Positions 14,201-22,655 of a DNA stretch of 64,000 nucleotides are shown here, in pieces (the first letter of the stretch is position 1; each line of letters starts with the position of its first letter). Made by a program: the position numbers and the translations under genes. This DNA is from Omphiscola glabra (taxonomy: Eukaryota; Mollusca; Gastropoda; Lymnaeidae). The notes under the pieces are model-generated. The model was not told the origin of the DNA and made no database searches. It saw only the letters and a program-made list of their open reading frames with translations. The DNA lies in assembly GCA_964017045.1 (NCBI GenBank), contig OZ024802.1:9250435-9314434 (forward strand), read 5' to 3'.

Positions 14201-16720
14201 GACTTGTACATTTTTTAAAACACTTTTTCTGTTTGACAGTGTGTATTATTTGTAAGACTTATACATTTTTTAAAACACTTCTTCTGTTTGACAGTGTGTA
14301 TTATTTGTAAGACTTATACATTTTTTAAAAACACTTCTTCTGTTTGACAGTGTGTAATATTTGTAAGACTTATACATTTTTTAAAACACTTCTTCTGTTT
14401 GACAGTGTGTATTATTTGTAAGACTTATACATTTTTTAAAAACACTTCTTCTGTTTGACAGTGTGTATTATTTGTAAGACTTATACATTTTTTAAAACAC
14501 TTCTTCTGTTTGACAGTGTGTATTATTTGTAAGACTTATACATTTTTTAAAAACACTTTTTCTGTTTGACAGTGTGTATTATTTGTAAGACTTATACATT
14601 TTTTAAAAACACTTCTTCTGTTTGACAGTGTGTATTATTTGTAAGACTTATACATTTTTTAAAAAACACTTCTTCTGTTTGACAGTGTGTAATATTTGTA
14701 AGACTTATACATTTTTTAAAACACTTCTTCTGTTTGACAGTGTGTAATATTTGTAAGACTTATACATTTTTTAAAACACTTCTTCTGTTTGACAGTGTGT
14801 ATTATTTGTAAGACTTATACATTTTTTAAAAACACTTCTTCTGTTTGACAGTGTGTATTATTTGTAAGACTTATACATTTTTTAAAACACTTCTTCTGTT
14901 TGACAGTGTGTATTATTTGTAAGACTTATACATTTTTTAAAACACTTCTTCTGTTTGACAGTGTGTAATATTTGTAAGACTTATACATTTTTTAAAACAC
15001 TTCTTCTGTTTGACAGTGTGTATTATTTGTAAGACTTATACATTTTTTAAAAACACTTCTTCTGTTTGACAGTGTGTATTATTTGTAAGACTTATACATT
15101 TTTTAAAAACACTTCTTCTGTTTGACAGTGTGTATTATTTGTAAGACTTATACATTTTTTAAAACACTTCTTCTGTTTGACAGTGTGTAATATTTGTAAG
15201 ACTTATACATTTTTTAAAACACTTCTTCTGTTTGACAGTGTGTATTATTTGTAAGATTTATACATTTTTTAAAAACACTTCTTCTGTTTGACAGTGTTTA
15301 TTATTTGTAAGACTTATACATTTTTTAAAACACTTCTTCTGTTTGACAGTGTGTATTATTTGTAAGACTTATACATTTTTTAAAACACTTCTTCTGTTTG
15401 ACAGTGTGTATTATTTGTAAGACTTATACATTTTTTTAAAAACACTTCTTCTGTTTGACAGTGTGTATTATTTGTAAGACTTGTACATTTTTTAAAACAC
15501 TTCTTCTGTTTGACAGTGTGTATTATTTGTAAGACTTATACATTTTTAAAAAGCACTTCTTCTGTTTGACAGTGTGTATTATTTGTAAGACTTATACATT
15601 TTTTAAAAACACTTCTTCTGTTTGACAGTGTGTATTATTTGTAAGACTTATACATTTTTTAAAAACACTTCTTCTGTTTGACAGTGTGTATTATTTGTAA
15701 GACTTATACATTTTTAAAAAGCACTTCTTCTGTTTGACAGTGTGTATTATTTGTAAGACTTATACATTTTTAAAAAGCACTTCTTCTGTTTGACAGTGTG
15801 TATTATTTGTAAGACTTATACATTTTTAAAAAGCACTTCTTCTGTTTGACAGTGTGTATTATTTGTAAGACTTATACATTTTTAAAAAGCACTTCTTCTG
15901 TTTGACAGTGTGTATTATTTGTAAGACTTATACATTTTTTAAAAAGCACTTCTTCTGTTTGACAGTGTGTATTATTTGTAAGACTTATACATTTTTAAAA
16001 AGCACTTCTTCTGTTTGACAGTGTGTATTATTTGTAAGACTTATACATTTTTTAAAACACTTCTTCTGTTTGACAGTGTGTATTATTTGTAAGACTTGTA
16101 CATTTTTAAAAAGCACACCAAAAAAAAAAGAAAATAAGAAGCTGATTGAGGTGTCAATCAATTATTCAAAATATTTGACATTTTATTTTGTAGTGCAAGA
16201 GTTATGTGCAGCCAGTGGCGTAGTGAGGGGGGGGCAAGGGGGGGGGGGCATCATGCCCCGGGCGCTACTCACAAAGGGGCGCCAATTGGAATATTTTACT
16301 ATATATTGTATGGTTTTCGAATAAAGTGGGGGGGGGGCGCTAAAAAGGTATTGGGGGGCGCTAAAAAGGTATTGTGCCCCGGGTGCGAGTTAAGCTCGCT
16401 ACGCCACTGTGTGCAGCCAGCGGAGCTTAACGATAAAACGATCACTGTATAATCATTACAGCTAAAAAAAACACAAAGTGGTAGGAAGCTGTGTAGCATA
16501 GGGCCTCACTCAACGCGTACCTAGTAATCACACAACAGAACTCTTTACCTTTAGTGTCAGAGAGCACATAGTCAAAATGGCTGCCTACAACGCGACCCAC
16601 TTCTAAAGATATCGCCTTGTCGACTTCAGAGTTGGTACCCCACACGACTCCCTTCCCTTCATGTCGCTCCCAAATCGCTCCAGCCCGAGAGTGTTTCCTT
16701 GCAGTGTGTTTGTTAGACAT
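2148..16720 (-). CDS. Gene B: giant CFAP97/Hemingway-domain protein, 3' end outside window
   Basis: Exons on the minus strand: 16720-16549, 12971-4683, 3997-3951, 3447-3317 and 2277-2148. All junctions are GT-AG and phases agree, giving 2,923 codons. The start ATG (MSNKHTARKHSR) has an in-frame TGA upstream. Residues 58-2820 come from one exon and look disordered: acidic with many internal repeats, then Ser/basic-rich from about 2305. Residues about 2837-2923 resemble the CFAP97 domain, with an IALENVKFLEMLRFKK helix and an AYDRDEQLKDFK tail. Members of that family (Hemingway, CFAP97) act in motile cilia and sperm flagella, so a ciliary role is inferred. The usual family length is a few hundred residues, so the N-terminal extension is extraordinary. 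Gene A next door is a paralogue in domain and intron phase. An alternative model stops at 4621 inside the large exon. Confidence 0.8.
2278..3316 (-). other. Gene B intron 4, no other feature seen
   Basis: About 1 kb of AT-rich DNA between the two domain-encoding exons. I see no repeat array and no recognisable mobile element. Confidence 0.6.
3317..3447 (-). CDS. Gene B exon 4, first half of CFAP97-like domain
   Basis: 131 nt, with acceptor ttctcggccag|ATGATG and donor GGAAT|GTAAGA. Encodes MMTMQEFEKIQAERHLTQAF and ARIQSSKPCVDCHMDAKVMD, then ends two bases into a codon. If not spliced there, a TAA follows at once, so the donor decides between a C-terminus and continuation. The matching gene A exon (28037-28170) has the same phases and length within one codon. 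Confidence 0.72.
3704..3846 (-). mobile_element. LINE 3'-end fragment (RTE-like tail)
   Basis: On the minus strand it encodes EWTGLKLGDAMRRAEDREEW and then RRIVYMSSVAPQRSK, the typical C-terminus of a LINE reverse transcriptase, and ends in a (GAT)n tail. It matches the 3' end of the plus-strand fragment at 47376-47730. 5'-truncated, inserted in gene B intron 3 in the sense orientation. Confidence 0.8.
3951..3997 (-). CDS. Gene B exon 3 (short)
   Basis: 47 nt, with acceptor ctatcttcag|CTCTG and donor GTTAAG|GTAAAT. Reads LTLREHAKKRPKAVK after two bases that complete the previous codon. Entry and exit phases match the 32-nt exon at the same place in gene A (28372-28403). This supports the junction, although the exon is small. 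Confidence 0.65.
3998..4682 (-). other. Gene B intron 2 (or 3' flank of the large exon)
   Basis: AT-rich, no repeat or element recognised. The frame of the large exon reaches a TAA at 4621-4623 within this stretch. No nearby AATAAA was seen, which favours splicing at 4683 over termination here. Confidence 0.5.
4683..12971 (-). CDS. Gene B giant exon 2 (about 8.3 kb)
   Basis: The acceptor is gtttttacag|CACG. The open frame runs without a stop to 4621, and the preferred donor is GAAC|GTAAGA at 4683/4682. It encodes about 2,762 residues. The start is very acidic (EDGEDDEVGQ). Internal repeats include EDPVNDV-type units (about 1215-1292), a near-perfect duplication of a block with HPACELSRD (1418-1500), an 11-residue NVDTIIDNCED tandem (1659-1727), NIDTDTPR-like units (2003-2102) and a duplicated HHSERPLSLAST block (2127-2168). 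The C-terminal quarter is Ser-, Arg- and Lys-rich. No enzyme motif or membrane segment is visible. The open frame is far too long to be chance. Confidence 0.92.
13409..13609. repeat. 35-bp minisatellite with an internal palindrome, about 5.7 copies
   Basis: The unit contains ctacaccatcgtcacattgt followed by gacgtcctgtcaagt. Each copy includes the 15-base inverted repeat CGTCACATTGTGACG, with 7-base arms around one base. Lies in gene B intron 1. Confidence 0.93.
14153..16117. repeat. 55-58-bp minisatellite, about 35 copies
   Basis: The unit starts cattttttaaaacacttctt and continues with tctgtttgacagtgtgtatt and atttgtaagactta. Copies differ mainly in A-run length and in a ttaaaa versus aaaaagc subtype that clusters at the high-coordinate end. 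Fills over half of gene B intron 1. Confidence 0.97.
16213..16409. mobile_element. Non-autonomous hAT element (MITE) with perfect 8-bp target duplication
   Basis: 197 bp bounded by CAGTGGCGTAG and CTACGCCACTG terminal inverted repeats. Flanked on both sides by tgtgcagc (16205-16212 and 16410-16417). The interior is G-rich with repeated ggggcgc words and has no transposase. It lies in gene B intron 1, about 140 bp from exon 1. Confidence 0.92.
16549..16720 (-). CDS. Gene B coding exon 1
   Basis: 172 nt encoding 57 residues plus one base. It begins MSNKHTARKHSRAG and includes WGTNSEVDKAISLEVGRV. The donor is AAAG|GTAAAG. The leftover G joins CA of the next exon to make Ala, so the frame runs on without a break. 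No family recognised for this N-terminus. The exon has higher GC than its flanks. Confidence 0.78.
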
Positions 16721-16930
16721 CAGTCTTCTCGAGCGCCATCCTGCCACATCTCAGTCACGGTACGAAATGTCTTCATGGTATGATTCTTGGAATTTCCCTG
16801 ATTTGTGTGTGGAGCGACGTGGGGGGTAAAACGAGCTGAGAAAAGACAGTCTGCAAGTTGACAGCTAACGCGAGGAAACCCTCCTTTCCTTTGACGTCAT
16901 GAGGAGAAATGGTGTGCACTACGGTGCACG
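16721..16930 (-). promoter_or_regulatory. Probable gene B promoter/5' UTR with a CRE palindrome
   Basis: GC-richer DNA just upstream of the gene B start codon. Contains a perfect TGACGTCA (16892-16899), the consensus site for CREB/ATF factors. A weak dyad, gttgacagctaac (16857-16869), loosely resembles an RFX X-box but has mismatches at conserved positions. The transcription start cannot be fixed from sequence. Confidence 0.4.
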
Positions 16931-17052
16931 CACCTTTCCGGTAGAGTTATATTTAGATTGAGTGCGCATGGAATACAAAAAAAGAAATTTGGCTCATAAA
17001 GACCTCAGTACAAGGTAAATCACTAATTTCTTTTATAAAACTGTACATAATT

Positions 17053-17064
17053 TTTATTTTTATT
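17053..17064 (-). terminator. Two adjacent AATAAA polyadenylation signals, possible end of gene A
   Basis: The minus strand reads AATAAAAATAAA about 160 bases past the candidate gene A stop codon at 17227. In AT-rich DNA such words also arise by chance. Confidence 0.3.
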
Positions 17065-17226
17065 CTAGTAATGAATCAGGTTTTATTATTTTACGATAGC
17101 AGTAAGAAGCATTCCACATTTTTTAGATCACTGTGCTGTAAAAAAACAAAAAAACACTTACAATATTGATAATCATGTACTGTATAAACAGTTCATAAGT
17201 CAAAGTCGACGATGATCACCTTAAAC

Positions 17227-17271
17227 TTAATCATCGTATAGAATTGATGATGAGAGCGACAGGTGCTGTGA
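17227..17271 (-). CDS. Candidate terminal exon of gene A (tentative)
   Basis: Acceptor aaatccaag|TCACAG, then SQHLSLSSSILYDD and a stop, in the phase 0 that gene A exon 14 requires. AATAAA motifs lie downstream. The acceptor is an AAG with a poor pyrimidine tract, and the exon is tiny and of low complexity, so it may be chance. The real end of gene A may lie elsewhere between 17000 and 22500. Confidence 0.25.
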   Translation of the reverse strand, partial: SQHLSLSSSILYDD

Positions 17272-17411
17272 CTTGGATTTAAGTTGCGGAAGAGTTGCGC
17301 GAGTCGCCAGCCTCACTCTCTCCCCAAACAGTGTTTCTTTCAGACATTTTTCCCCGAGGGGGGTGGGTGTTATTTCAAATTTTCGGGGTGGGGGTGCCGT
17401 TTGCCAGTTTC

Positions 17412-17582
17412 CAGAGGCGTAGCTATGGGGTGGCAGATGGGGCATATGTTCCGGAGCGCCAGACTAGCCGAGGGGGGGGCTTTGATGGTATTAAATGGTT
17501 AAAAATAATCAGTTTCAGAGTTATGAGGTGGGAGTAAAAATGAATCTTGTACCCTGATGCCAAACAACTGCTAGTGGCGTCG
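17412..17582. mobile_element. Decayed hAT MITE, same family as 57637-57825
   Basis: Begins CAGAGGCGTAGCTA and shares the words gcgccagactag, gaatcttg and gccaaacaa, in order, with the better preserved copy at 57637-57825. The right terminal repeat is degraded (ctagtggcgtc). No clear target duplication. Confidence 0.55.
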
Positions 17583-20352
17583 GAATAGGGTGAATGGGGT
17601 GGTCCACCAAGGTGTCATTTTTTCTTTCTATGCAGGTGTGGCATTTTCGGACAACTGCAGTGTTTGTTTCGTGAAAGCAGGACAGCGAGAATATGTACCA
17701 GCCCATGGCGGCACTAAAAGTATCTTCGAACCTAGGCAGTGTATCTATCGATACCGAAATCGGCGATCATTTTCATCAGGAAGTAGAGAGGAATTTGAGG
17801 GCGCTGATGAATCTTGATCGGTGGAGGGGTCTGGGGAGCTTGCGCCCAGAATTCTTTTTTATTATTTTAAAATCATGAGGTGTATTTTTTTTAGTAAACT
17901 TGAAGTCGATGTTTCTATTTTATTTTTTGAACAGGGGAGGACATTTTTATGGTTTTTGTGGGAGACATACACAAATTGAATTCACCGTACCATTGATCAG
18001 CGTTAGCAAAATGCCTGCAGAAATTTAAGGGGCTAAAGAAAGTCGGGCAAAGTCAAAATTAGGGGTGCATTTTGGCACATAATTGAATTTCTTATTTCTT
18101 TCACACAAGTTTGAGGTTGCATTTCAAACTTTCGGGTTGGAAGTGCCAAAATAAGTCATAATAATGATAAAAAAAACAGTGTATATTCACCCAAGTCGTT
18201 TAACCCTTGATGGTACGTTTTTGCCCTACTTAATATCGCCATTTAAATATTTATAGTAATTATAGTCTCCAGAATTTTTTTTAATAAATTCAAAATACAA
18301 GAATTCATTTTATCACATATCTGAATTTAGTTTTAGAACATTCTACTCTTATCTGGAGAGCAACGGAAAATATCCTATTTAAAAAATGTAGGTGTAACTT
18401 AACCTTAGAACCATCGTGTGCACCCAGCAAACCCTACGATGCAGTGTGCCTCGCATATTTTAGGGTTTAAAGATGTGATGAGGATATTTTCTTAATTATC
18501 ATCTTTCAAAGAAGGGTGGAAAAAGGGTTGGGGACAAAACAGAAAAGTGCTTGACCTGCTTGTGTTATGCACGCGAAAAATTTTATATTACTAAAAATAG
18601 AAAATGGGGCTTTATTTTTTATTTACATTATTTTGGGTATTTTTTAGGGGGGGGGTGGGGGAGGTTAGCTACTTAATTTATAAATGATTTTTAAACACAC
18701 ACACAAAAATAAAAAAATAATAAAGAAATTAAAAAAGGTTCCATCATTAAAAAAAAATGCAAATATAATTTTAAATGCTGAACGCAAATGAAAAAAAAAA
18801 ACTTACTTAAAATAATTAGACTACCCTTTCTAACTATTTTCAAATTTTACCAGAGTCAAAACGAAAAAAAAATTGTTAATTAGAAAGCCCTATACATTTT
18901 TATGGGTTTAGAAAACTGGTCATAACTATTTTAAGAAGACATTTTATATTTATTATTTGTGATTTTTTTTATCTAAGTGGAATGGTATGCCAATAAAGTA
19001 TATATTTCCCAATATTGACTTGATTTAAATGCTTGTAATTTCAAAATACTATATCTTTTTTCAAATTAATTACAAATTGCCACTTACATATACTTTGAAA
19101 CACATTTTTTAACCGAATCCACAAAATTTATTTTAAATTGAACAAATTAGGAATAATAATTTCTAGTAACAACATTTTTTTTTACTGATTTGACAAATCG
19201 AAATGCTAGTTTAAAAAAAAATAATTTTCCAATTTTTTAAAACTTTCTGATAGAGTCCCTTAGTTATGCACGAAACATTGTTACAAATGTAGCACATTAA
19301 AGGAAAACACAAACGCCTTCGATATAATAATTAATGAACTGTACACTTGTTGAAAGTTGTTGTACGCGTCCATTAAATTCTTAATTGAACAACAAAAATC
19401 TCATTTTTTAAATTATCCCTTTTATTTAACTCGAGACACAGGGTATCGATTAAATTAAAGACTAATGTCATTGTAGACCATTAGATTGATGTAAAGGTAA
19501 TTGAATACTGTGTTATTCAAATTTTTAAGCTTTTGAAGTTGCACCCAAAAAAAATGAATAAAAATAACCATACATTATGCGAACGACAGGAAGTAAGACA
19601 TCGGCTCGTAATCTGGAGCGGCCAGTGCGATTTTTATATTCGACTACTTACGCCTTTAAAAAGCTTAGACTTAAATTTACACAGAACTTCAATTATCTCG
19701 AGCGTTGCGATATTTCATTAGATCCACTAATTTTAATCGGCAACATATACTAATCTTTTTAAATCTGTCTTCAAAAAAAGACAATTTAGTCGTTTTTAAT
19801 TAAAAATTATATTATCTTTATAGTGTTGTTGGTATTTTTGCTCCGGGGGGGGGGGGGTACTTGACTTTCCGGGGGGGGGGGGGAGGCGCAGTCCTGAAAG
19901 AAACCTTGCCCTTAATACCATTGAGACCCATCGGCAAGACAATGTTAAGACGGCTGGGAACGGGATTTAGATGCAGTGAATGACTACGGCGCTCTACTTT
20001 TCCTGCCACGCTGTCGGTGATTCACATCACGTTGCTGTGTCTACTTTTGTTTTGCCCGTTGACCAAATAGTGGTTCCTCCGCTATAACTGTACAGATGCA
20101 TTATTGTCTTGGGCAGCTTCTACTTCACTCAAACTACCTAAACCTCCTCAAAGGAATAAAGTGAAGCATACATCCAGATTCATTTTTACCATTTCACCGC
20201 ACTTCAGGCTTGTGATATATTATCGAAAGAAAAAAGTATATTTTAGATTTGATCATATCCTTATAACGATATATAATATTTATGTTTATGTTATGATAAG
20301 TTACTGAAGAAAAAAACAAAACATTCAGATCAGGTAATTGATTAAATTAGAT
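17583..20352. other. AT-rich stretch with no supportable gene
   Basis: Long A and T runs, and a pair of pure G runs at about 19846-19882 that look like a short duplicated ccggggggg module. Open frames are short and show no coding character. May be the last intron of gene A if the exon at 17227 is real. Confidence 0.5.
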
Positions 20353-20549
20353 CAGTGGTTCTCAACCTTCCTGAAGCCGCGACCCTTTTATACAGTTCCT
20401 CATCTTGTGGCGAAGCCAAACCACAAAATTATTATCGTAGCTACTTCATAGCTGTATAGTATATGTGTTTTCCGATGGTCTTAGGCGACCCCTTTAACAG
20501 GGTCGTTCGACCCCCAAAGGGGTCGCGACCCACAGGTTGAGAACCGCTG
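20353..20549. mobile_element. SPIN-type non-autonomous hAT transposon
   Basis: 197 bp. Ends are CAGTGGTTCTCAACCT and AGGTTGAGAACCGCTG. Flanks aattagat and acttagat agree at 7 of 8 positions, as for a hAT target duplication. Next to the ends are the words I recognise from SPIN: gtcgcgaccc, cccccaaaggggtcg, ggtcgttcga, gatggtcttaggcgacccct, atgtgttttcc and acagttcctcat. No transposase. SPIN is the family known for horizontal transfer among tetrapods, a triatomine bug and the pond snail Lymnaea. Confidence 0.92.
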
Positions 20550-21655
20550 ACTTAGATAATCCCTGGTTTCGCGCCAAATATGTGTATGTAATCATTTTAT
20601 TTAATCAAGGTAAAATAAATTCACTTTCTTTTTTTTTTACTGCTTGGTCATATTTTGTTTAACTCTTACACTTACGTTCAATTACACTATTTCAACAAAA
20701 CCTGTTTTTAGAAATAAACAATTTGAATATATATTTAAAATCTTAAAAGGTTTTGTTAAAATCAACTAATCATTCTTAAAGTCAATTTTGTTATGAAGGA
20801 AGTGTTGAGGGTCTGTTTTATTGGATGGTTGTATCGTTATGGCATCAAATCACCATCGACTTATAGAAATGGCTGGAACAACGAACAAGTCTTTAAAAAA
20901 TAAAATTCGACAATTTTTAGAACTTGCAGATTTTGCTTTATTTGAAAGCAAAATTAATTTAAAGGAAAAATAATTATAAAATTATTACGCTACAGAAGGA
21001 ATGTTATTGTTATCCTTTCAGAGATACACACATTTGCACAACTGTCCTTTTAAGTAATTTTTTTTTTTAATTTAATAACTTTTCTTTTTAAAAATGAATT
21101 TGAACAAAAGTCTTAGTTTTTGTTTTGTTTTAGGGCTGCAGACAACAACATCATTAAATGTATAATCTGAAAACTGCAGACGAATTGGGAATGGTTCTTT
21201 TCATTTTATTCGTTTAACATTAAAATTGTTAAAAAGTTAGAAGTTAACAAAGACATTTTGACTTGGCCTTATAATCATATGAAAAACAAGAGTAGACCAC
21301 TCTTGGCATTAAAAAGGCAAAGCATTTTGGTTGTGCGCCCAGCAATGAACAGATTGCAAAATATCATTATGTTTTTGACAAAAGACGAAATCTTTGAATA
21401 TTCTATTGATTTATTTTGTATAAATTTTTTGATGTTTGATAATTCTCTTTCTTTTTTTTTTTTCGTTTCGTTTTTAATTGTGATGTAGTTTTTTTGTGTG
21501 AATGTCTGCTCTTAGTTAGATGGGAGGCTTGATAGATGTTTCGGTCACTGGCGTACGATCAACAAGGTTTTTTTGAATACAATATTAAAGAAGCCCTATA
21601 TTACGTCCTTGACCTTTGTTTCGGTGCGTAAGGCGGCTGTTTGTTCTTGATCATC
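20550..21655. other. AT-rich stretch, nothing recognised
   Basis: No repeat array, mobile element or convincing exon seen on either strand. Confidence 0.5.
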
Positions 21656-21659
21656 TCGT

Positions 21660-21855
21660 CAATTCTCTGAGTCTGAGAATGTAATATACGGCATTGGTGA
21701 GAATGTAATATAAGGTATTAGTGAGAATGTAAAATATAATGTATTAGTGAGAATGTAATGTTAGACATTAGTGAGAATGTAATATAAGGCATTAGTGAGA
21801 ATGTAATTTAATGCATTAGTGAAATGTAATATAAGGCATTAGTGAGAAGGAAATA
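21660..21855. repeat. About 24-bp minisatellite, about 8 copies
   Basis: Imperfect copies of the pattern gcattagtgagaatgtaata with variable spacer. A short stretch just after it (21868-21890, gcggtgtttcagtggttagg) resembles a tRNA A-box, perhaps a SINE remnant. Confidence 0.8.
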
Positions 21856-22081
21856 AACGGCAAGTAGGGCGGTGTTTCAGTGGTTAGGAGCAGGCTCATT
21901 TGATCTTTGGTCAATTTAAATAACATTGAGACTAGAAACTCAACAGAATTACGTATTAATAGCTAATTGGCACTTCAGCTAAGGATGGCTAAGTTAATCG
22001 TGTTAGATGTGCAGAGGGATGTGCTTTGATTATCTGGCACCCTGTTTATACACGACTCTTTACCTTCAATTTATAGGTTTA

Positions 22082-22478
22082 TTCAACACATTGATTCATT
22101 CACAGATTCATTCAATGTATAGATTCATTCGATGCGTAAATTCATTCAATTTATAGATTCATTCAATTCATAGATTCATTCAATTCATAGATTCATTCAA
22201 TTTATAGATTCATTTGATGTATAGATTTATTCAATGTACAGATTCATTCAATTCATAGATTCATTCAATTTATAGATTCATTCAATTTATAGATTCATTC
22301 GATGCATAGATTCATTCAATTCATAGATTCATTCAATTCATAGATTCATTCAATTTATAGATTCATTCAATTCATAGATTCATTCAATTCATAGATTCAT
22401 TCAATTTATAGATTCATTCGATGCATAGATTCATTTGATGTATAGATTTATTTAATGTACAGATTCATTCAATTCATA
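22082..22478. repeat. 17-bp minisatellite, about 23 copies
   Basis: Copies of attcattcaattcatag with frequent ttatag and gatgcatag variants. Located about 50 bases beyond the donor of gene A exon 14. Confidence 0.93.
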
Positions 22479-22529
22479 GGCACATTACAACCGTTAAAGT
22501 CAAAATAAATTTCCCTTAACACAACTTAC

Positions 22530-22655
22530 GGCTAGTTTGACTTTTCTGTCTGTCTCATGCTGTTTGGTAGACAGATTGATCTTCAGTTTGACGGGCATCC
22601 ATTTGCTCCAGTCAGCAGCGAACTTGCTACCTGTTAGCATTTTCTTGTAGTGTTC
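22530..22655 (-). CDS. Gene A exon 14
   Basis: 126 nt, phase 0 to 0. Acceptor gtccttcacag|GAACA, donor CTAGCC|GTAAGT (strong). Encodes [20 protein letters not shown] and [20 protein letters not shown] then LA. The strong donor implies at least one more exon downstream. Confidence 0.85.

Noticed and set aside
16442..16747. Extending gene B exon 1 to a longer N-terminus or joining it to gene A
   Set aside because: An in-frame TGA precedes the exon. A possible upstream acceptor (gtggcag) has the wrong phase for gene A exon 14, so the two are kept as separate genes.
21868..21905. tRNA gene or tRNA-derived SINE
   Set aside because: An A-box-like word is present, but no B-box or cloverleaf could be found. 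Mentioned only as a possible remnant.
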